Below are positions 6,240 through 10,691 of a DNA stretch of 10,691 bases, piece by piece. Position 1 is the stretch's first letter. Every line of letters begins with the position of its first letter. The stretch is from Gammaproteobacteria bacterium. Its GTDB lineage: Bacteria; Pseudomonadota; Gammaproteobacteria; Steroidobacterales; Steroidobacteraceae. The notes below the pieces were generated by a model. That model saw only the letters and a list, made by a program, of their open reading frames with translations. It had not been told where the DNA came from and ran no database searches. The translations under genes and the position numbers were made by a program. The stretch spans positions 1 to 10,691 of the forward strand of contig JASHSR010000284.1 in NCBI GenBank assembly GCA_030038645.1, in the 5' to 3' direction.

Positions 6240-6614
6240 TCAGTTGCGCGCCCAGTGGCCCCGCACGAACCGGTAGCGTCCGTGGTGCGGGACCCAGTGC
6301 TCGGGCACCCAGTGGAAGCCGGGATGCGCGTGCATCCAGTGGCCGCCCATCCACACGTGCCGGCGCCCGTTCCAGCGCCAGTAGCCCGGCGCCCACACGA
6401 ATCCCGCGCGCGGCGCAGGCACGACGATGTTCGCAGGCGGAGGCGGTGGCGCGATTTGAATGTCGATTCCGACGGCCGAGAACGCGGGCGACGTGAGGCC
6501 GAGGAGCAGCGTCGCCACCAGGGCGGGCAGTACCGCGGAGCCCGTCCGCAGCCATTTGAATGCGGCTGTCGGGACCGCATGGCGTTGCTGAGCAGCAGAG
6601 ACCATGGATTTCAA
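6240..6614 (-). CDS. Small secreted WxxGxW (YXWGXW)-repeat protein
   Basis: The product has 124 residues. A basic start is followed by a hydrophobic stretch (about 25-42) and AFSA, a likely signal peptidase I site after residue 47. The mature part has a Pro-rich linker, then four aromatic motifs at an exact 14-residue spacing: WAPGYW (74), WMGGHW (88), WVPEHW (102) and FVRGHW (116). This is the YXWGXW repeat family, small exported proteins of unknown function. The start is set at TTG 6614 because GGAGG (6620-6624) sits five bases upstream; the ATG at 6626 overlaps that GGAGG and has no Shine-Dalgarno of its own, and the ATG at 6605 is fourteen bases away from it. All three give the same mature protein. 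It is followed by the strong hairpin at 6187-6222 and is probably transcribed on its own. Confidence 0.8.
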   Translation of the reverse strand: MKSMVSAAQQRHAVPTAAFKWLRTGSAVLPALVATLLLGLTSPAFSAVGIDIQIAPPPPPANIVVPAPRAGFVWAPGYWRWNGRRHVWMGGHWMHAHPGFHWVPEHWVPHHGRYRFVRGHWARN

Positions 6615-6723
6615 GGCAACCTCCATTCGTCAGTGAGATCAGAGCGAATCAACGGTTGCGCGGGACCGAGGTTGACGCCGAGAGCGTCGGAAGGCGCCAA
6701 GGCGGGATCCGCCGCGCCCCTCC

Positions 6724-6757
6724 GGCGCAGGGGTCCTGCGCCTGCCCGATATTACCA
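6724..6757 (-). promoter_or_regulatory. Candidate extended -10 promoter and 5' hairpin for the WxxGxW gene
   Basis: On the minus strand TGGTAATAT (6757-6749) matches an extended -10 element (TGnTATAAT-like) with no clear -35. The expected transcript start, near 6742, coincides with a perfect 8-bp hairpin, GGCGCAGG/CCTGCGCC with a 3-base loop (6724-6742). The hairpin could protect the 5' end of the transcript, or serve as a weak end to sulfatase transcription. Both roles are inferred. Nothing else is visible in 6627-6847. Confidence 0.35.
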
Positions 6758-6847
6758 TGCCCGCTCGGGGCCGCGCCTCGTACACTATGTTGAACGGAGT
6801 CTGCGCTGCACGCCGAAAGCGCGGGGAGCCGCCCTCCTCCCCGGTCG

Positions 6848-8299
6848 TCAGCGATACCTGGCACGGAGCAGAGCCGCCTGCTCGTCTCGACCCGTGGCGC
6901 GCAGGCGGTCGAGATAGGCGGGCAGCTGGCCGCGGACGTGGTAGGGGCCGCCCTCCAGGACGACGTTCGCGAGCGGATCGCGCCCGCGTGCGGCGTTTGG
7001 AATCATCCTCGACTGCCACTGCGACAGCAGCATCAGACCGCGACCGGCGATGTCCGGCCGCGCGGCGGCGAGGTTCTCCTGCTCGAACGGATCGTTCCTC
7101 AAGTCGAACAGCATCACGTCATCGAACAGATGATAGCCGTCATGGAGCGTGCTGATGAGCATCCAATCCTCGAATCGGACGCCGCGCTGACACGTCCACG
7201 CCCCCTGTGACGTGACCAGATGCTCGCGGCCGACATCCGCTCCGGCCTTCAGGCTCGCGGCGAAAGACTGGCCGTCCCAGCTCTCGGGGACGCCCTGCCC
7301 CAGGAGCTCGAGCAGCGTCGCGGTGACATCGATCTGATAGTGCAGGGCGCGGTAGCGGCCGGTTCCGAGGCCCGGCCATTTGAGGATCAGCGGGACGTGG
7401 CTCGTGTACTCATCGGCAGTCTGGTGATCGCAATAGATGTTGAGCTCGCCCAGCGTTTCGCCGTGATCCGCGGAGATCATGACCGCGGTGCTCTCCTCGA
7501 CGCCGATCTCGCCCAGCAGGTCGAGCAGTCGCCCGACGTACTGATCGGCGACGAGAACTCCGGTGTCGTACCCGTCGAACATGGCGCGCACCGCCGCCAT
7601 GTCGGAGATCTCCTGGGGCTGTCGCGGGTAGTGAGCCCGATCGTACTCATTCGGCGCGAAGCCGCCGCCCTCCCTCGCGCTGTGCGGCCCACAGCCCCGC
7701 CAGTGCCGGGCGCGCACCTCCTCGGTGAGCCACGCGGGGCAACGCGCATCCGCGAACGGCTCGCCGTAGGCCGCCGCCGCCCGATACGGGGCATGGGGGT
7801 CCCACATGTGCACGTGCAGGAACCAGCCGTCCTCCCGGCCGCGCCTGCGCAGCCAATCGGCCGCGAGCGCATAGACCTCGTCGGCGGTCTCCATCCCGTA
7901 CTTGCCGACGTTGTAGGCCTCATCGAAGCCGGCATGCCAGTGAAAGGCCGAATGCCGGTGCGCGAAGGAGCTCACGGTCGCCGTCCTGAGGCCCGCCTGC
8001 TTCAGGCGGTTCGGGAAGGAGTCGAGGTGCAGGCGCGAGTGGAACTGCCGCGCCGCGCCGTCGATCGCCGGGTCGGCGTCGGTGCCGCCGTGGTTGACGA
8101 CCCCGTTGTGGATTCCAAACCGGCCCGTGAGCAGCGCCGTGCGGCTCGGAAGGCAGGGCGTGTCGGAGGCATAGACGCTCTCGAGCACGATCCCGCCCGC
8201 GGCAACGCCGTCGATGTTTGGGCTCGTTTTGCGGAGATAGCCGTAGCAGCCGAGGTGATCGGACCTCAAGGTGTCGATGTCGATGTACAACAGTCGCAT
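6848..8299 (-). CDS. Type I (formylglycine-dependent) sulfatase, leaderless
   Basis: The 483-residue product belongs to the alkaline-phosphatase-like sulfatases, which hydrolyse sulfate esters or sulfamates. DTPCLPSRTALLTGR (46-60) holds the CxPxR signature, with Cys49 the residue converted to formylglycine and Arg53 its partner. Other active-site elements are IDIDTLRSDH (6-15, metal-binding Asp), HMWDPHAPY (164-172) and ISADHGETLGE (275-285, with Asp278 and His279 as likely metal ligands). The protein begins directly with the first core strand (MRLLYIDID) and has no signal peptide, so it should be cytoplasmic unless a start has been missed. GGGAG lies about eight bases before the ATG. The substrate is not readable; no sulfate transporter or formylglycine-generating enzyme gene lies in the window. 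It is on the same strand as the WxxGxW gene, 233 bp apart, so a shared operon is doubtful. Confidence 0.92.
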   Translation of the reverse strand: MRLLYIDIDTLRSDHLGCYGYLRKTSPNIDGVAAGGIVLESVYASDTPCLPSRTALLTGRFGIHNGVVNHGGTDADPAIDGAARQFHSRLHLDSFPNRLKQAGLRTATVSSFAHRHSAFHWHAGFDEAYNVGKYGMETADEVYALAADWLRRRGREDGWFLHVHMWDPHAPYRAAAAYGEPFADARCPAWLTEEVRARHWRGCGPHSAREGGGFAPNEYDRAHYPRQPQEISDMAAVRAMFDGYDTGVLVADQYVGRLLDLLGEIGVEESTAVMISADHGETLGELNIYCDHQTADEYTSHVPLILKWPGLGTGRYRALHYQIDVTATLLELLGQGVPESWDGQSFAASLKAGADVGREHLVTSQGAWTCQRGVRFEDWMLISTLHDGYHLFDDVMLFDLRNDPFEQENLAAARPDIAGRGLMLLSQWQSRMIPNAARGRDPLANVVLEGGPYHVRGQLPAYLDRLRATGRDEQAALLRARYR

Positions 8300-8336
8300 G
8301 CACAGGCTCCCGTGGCGGTCGGGCGCGGCGCTCGCG

Positions 8337-8403
8337 CATCGCGCGGCGGTCGGGCATCGCGCAGCGGCCGGGCGCGGCCCTCAGCCATCGCACAGCGATC
8401 CGG
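8337..8403. repeat. Three 18-bp direct repeats upstream of the sulfatase gene
   Basis: Units at 8337-8354 and 8355-8372 are adjacent and differ at two positions (consensus CATCGCGCAGCGGCCGGG); a third at 8386-8403 differs from the second at four positions after a 13-bp gap. A partial copy, GGCGGTCGGGC, is at 8314-8324. They lie 40-100 bp upstream of the sulfatase start and so may be in its leader or promoter. Confidence 0.6.
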
Positions 8404-8583
8404 CGAGCGCCTCATACCATACTCCGCTCGCAAGCCGCGCACCGCCTCGGCGGAAGTGTGACCCATCTGCTTACCGCGGCGATACATCGAAGTCGGCATT
8501 CGACGACGAGGTGAAGCGATGTCGTGCAGTCGCCGCCTGAGGTGGAGCGCGGACGGTCGAGCGCCACGCGCAAGAGCGCGCGC

Positions 8584-8619
8584 TAGAATGGTCGTATCGA
8601 GACGCAAGCCCTCGTATCG
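8584..8619 (+). promoter_or_regulatory. Candidate -10 and operator-like direct repeats before the GST gene
   Basis: TAGAAT (8584-8589) resembles a -10 hexamer, though no good -35 precedes it. TCGTATCG occurs at 8592-8599 and again at 8612-8619, exactly 20 bp apart (about two helical turns), covering the expected transcript start. This is a plausible regulator site in the leader of the GST gene; there is no adjacent regulator gene. Confidence 0.35.
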
Positions 8620-8661
8620 TGTCGATCGATCCTCTACCCCCTGAAGCTCGGAGCGCTGAAA

Positions 8662-9537
8662 ATGGCTGACTCATCCGAATACGTGCCACCGAAGGTCTGG
8701 ACATGGAACAAGCCGAGCGGCGGCACCTTCGCGAACATCAATCGTCCGATCGCGGGAGCGACGCACGAGAAGGAGCTGCCGGTCGGCCGCCACCCCCTGC
8801 AGCTTTACTCGACGGCGACGCCGAACGGCGTGAAAGTTACGGTGCTGCTCGAGGAGCTGCTGGCTCTTGGCCATCAGGGAGCAGAGTACGACGCTTGGCT
8901 CATCCGCATCGGCGAGGGAGAGCAATTCAGCTCCGGCTTCGTGGCCGTCAATCCCAACTCGAAGATTCCCGCGCTGGTCGATCGCAGCGGCCCCGAGCCG
9001 ATCCGCGTATTCGAATCCGGCTCGATCCTGCTGTATCTCGCGGAGAAGTTCGGAGCGTTCGTGCCCACCGCGCGGGCCGCGCGCGCCGAATGTCTGTCGT
9101 GGCTATTCTGGCAAATGGGCAGCGCCCCCTACCTGGGCGGCGGGTTCGGGCACTTCTATGTCTATGCTCCCATCAAGATCGAATATGCCATCGATCGCTT
9201 CGCCATGGAGGTGAAGCGCCAGCTCGACGTGCTCGACCGGCGTCTGGCGCAATACCCGTACATCGCGGGCAACGACTACACGATCGCCGATATCGCCATC
9301 TTTCCGTGGTACGGCGGCCTCGCCAAGGGCTGGGCCTACGGCGCGGGCGAATTTCTCAGCGTGCAGGACTACCGGCACGTTCAGCGGTGGGCAGACCTGC
9401 TCCTCGAGCGGCCCGCCGTGCAGCGCGGACGCATGGTCAATCGCACGTATGGCGAGCCTTCGAGCCAGCTGCATGAGCGCCATGACGCGAGCGACTTCGA
9501 GACGCGCACGGCGGACAAATTAGCGCCCGCAGGATGA
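8662..9537 (+). CDS. yghU: YghU-like glutathione S-transferase (Nu class, disulfide-bond oxidoreductase)
   Basis: The 291-residue product is nearly collinear with E. coli YghU from VWTWNKPSGG at the N-terminus to LHERHDASDFET at the C-terminus. The thioredoxin-fold half is about residues 45-135: LQLYSTATPNGVKV, where the Thr-Pro-Asn region contacts glutathione, VNPNSKIPAL with the cis-proline, and FESGSILLYLAEKFG. The helical half follows, with GGGFGHFYVYAPIKIEYAIDRF in outline at 166-187 and the NDYTIADIAIFPW N-capping motif. YghU-type enzymes bind two glutathione molecules and show disulfide-bond reductase activity with weak transferase activity; they are cytosolic. GGAG lies eight bases before the ATG. 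It runs tail-to-tail into guaA with only 11 bp between stops. The symbol reflects strong motif identity, not proof of orthology. Confidence 0.93.
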   Translation: MADSSEYVPPKVWTWNKPSGGTFANINRPIAGATHEKELPVGRHPLQLYSTATPNGVKVTVLLEELLALGHQGAEYDAWLIRIGEGEQFSSGFVAVNPNSKIPALVDRSGPEPIRVFESGSILLYLAEKFGAFVPTARAARAECLSWLFWQMGSAPYLGGGFGHFYVYAPIKIEYAIDRFAMEVKRQLDVLDRRLAQYPYIAGNDYTIADIAIFPWYGGLAKGWAYGAGEFLSVQDYRHVQRWADLLLERPAVQRGRMVNRTYGEPSSQLHERHDASDFETRTADKLAPAG

Positions 9538-9548
9538 GCGGACGCCCC

Positions 9549-10691
<1,143 letters not shown>

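Larger units (their letters stand above)
8300..8661. other. Gene-free divergent region between sulfatase and GST genes
   Basis: No frame here has family resemblance or a good start with a Shine-Dalgarno. The stretch holds the sulfatase leader with 18-bp repeats (8337-8403) and, on the GST side, a TAGAAT hexamer (8584-8589) with two TCGTATCG repeats. The middle (about 8404-8580) shows nothing I can name. Confidence 0.6.

Noticed and set aside
4850..6496. Long plus-strand frame (548 codons) over the CYTH-CHAD gene
   Set aside because: Out of frame with a clear CYTH-CHAD protein, extremely Arg-rich, no recognisable domain.
7220..8461. Plus-strand frame of 413 codons opposite the sulfatase
   Set aside because: Antisense shadow of the sulfatase; the sulfatase frame carries all active-site motifs.
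8471..8607. Small frames in the sulfatase/GST gap
   Set aside because: No Shine-Dalgarno, no conserved-looking sequence, and overlap with likely promoter elements.

Overview
The window is G+C-rich DNA (about two thirds G+C by eye, with long open shadow frames on both strands). It is probably from a gammaproteobacterium. The reason is gene content and order: guaA, tadA and mltF occur in the same relative orientation as in Pseudomonas and, for tadA/mltF, E. coli, and a close YghU-type glutathione S-transferase is present. The lineage call is an inference.

Layout. (1) 1-2301: an FAD-dependent berberine-bridge-like oxidoreductase on the minus strand, cut by the left edge, diverges from an HxlR-type regulator fused to an SCP2-like domain. 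The 166-bp gap between them holds two dyad sites that look like the regulator's operators. The regulator gene carries two repeat-derived stretches: a 12-bp repeat/palindrome block inside the C-terminal domain and ten 9-bp units at its 3' end. (2) 2302-4411: mltF (plus) and tadA (minus) are convergent. (3) 4412-6155: a spacer with another 9/18-bp periodic tract, then a CYTH-CHAD inorganic triphosphatase gene. (4) 6187-8299, minus strand: a small secreted WxxGxW-repeat protein ending at a strong hairpin, and upstream of it a leaderless formylglycine-type sulfatase. (5) 8300-8661: a gene-free stretch with 18-bp repeats and a possible promoter/operator. (6) 8662-10691: a YghU-like GST (plus) convergent with guaA (minus), which is cut by the right edge and lacks its N-terminal glutaminase part.

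Functionally this is mostly housekeeping (GMP synthesis, tRNA wobble editing, murein turnover) with accessory genes set between tadA and guaA (triphosphatase, secreted small protein, sulfatase, GST) and a self-contained regulator/oxidase pair beside mltF. I see no phage, transposase, CRISPR, tRNA or rRNA. No clearly new defence or biosynthetic system is visible. The most unusual signals are the short tandem repeats whose unit lengths are all multiples of three, in both coding and non-coding DNA, and the paired operator architecture at 1321-1365.
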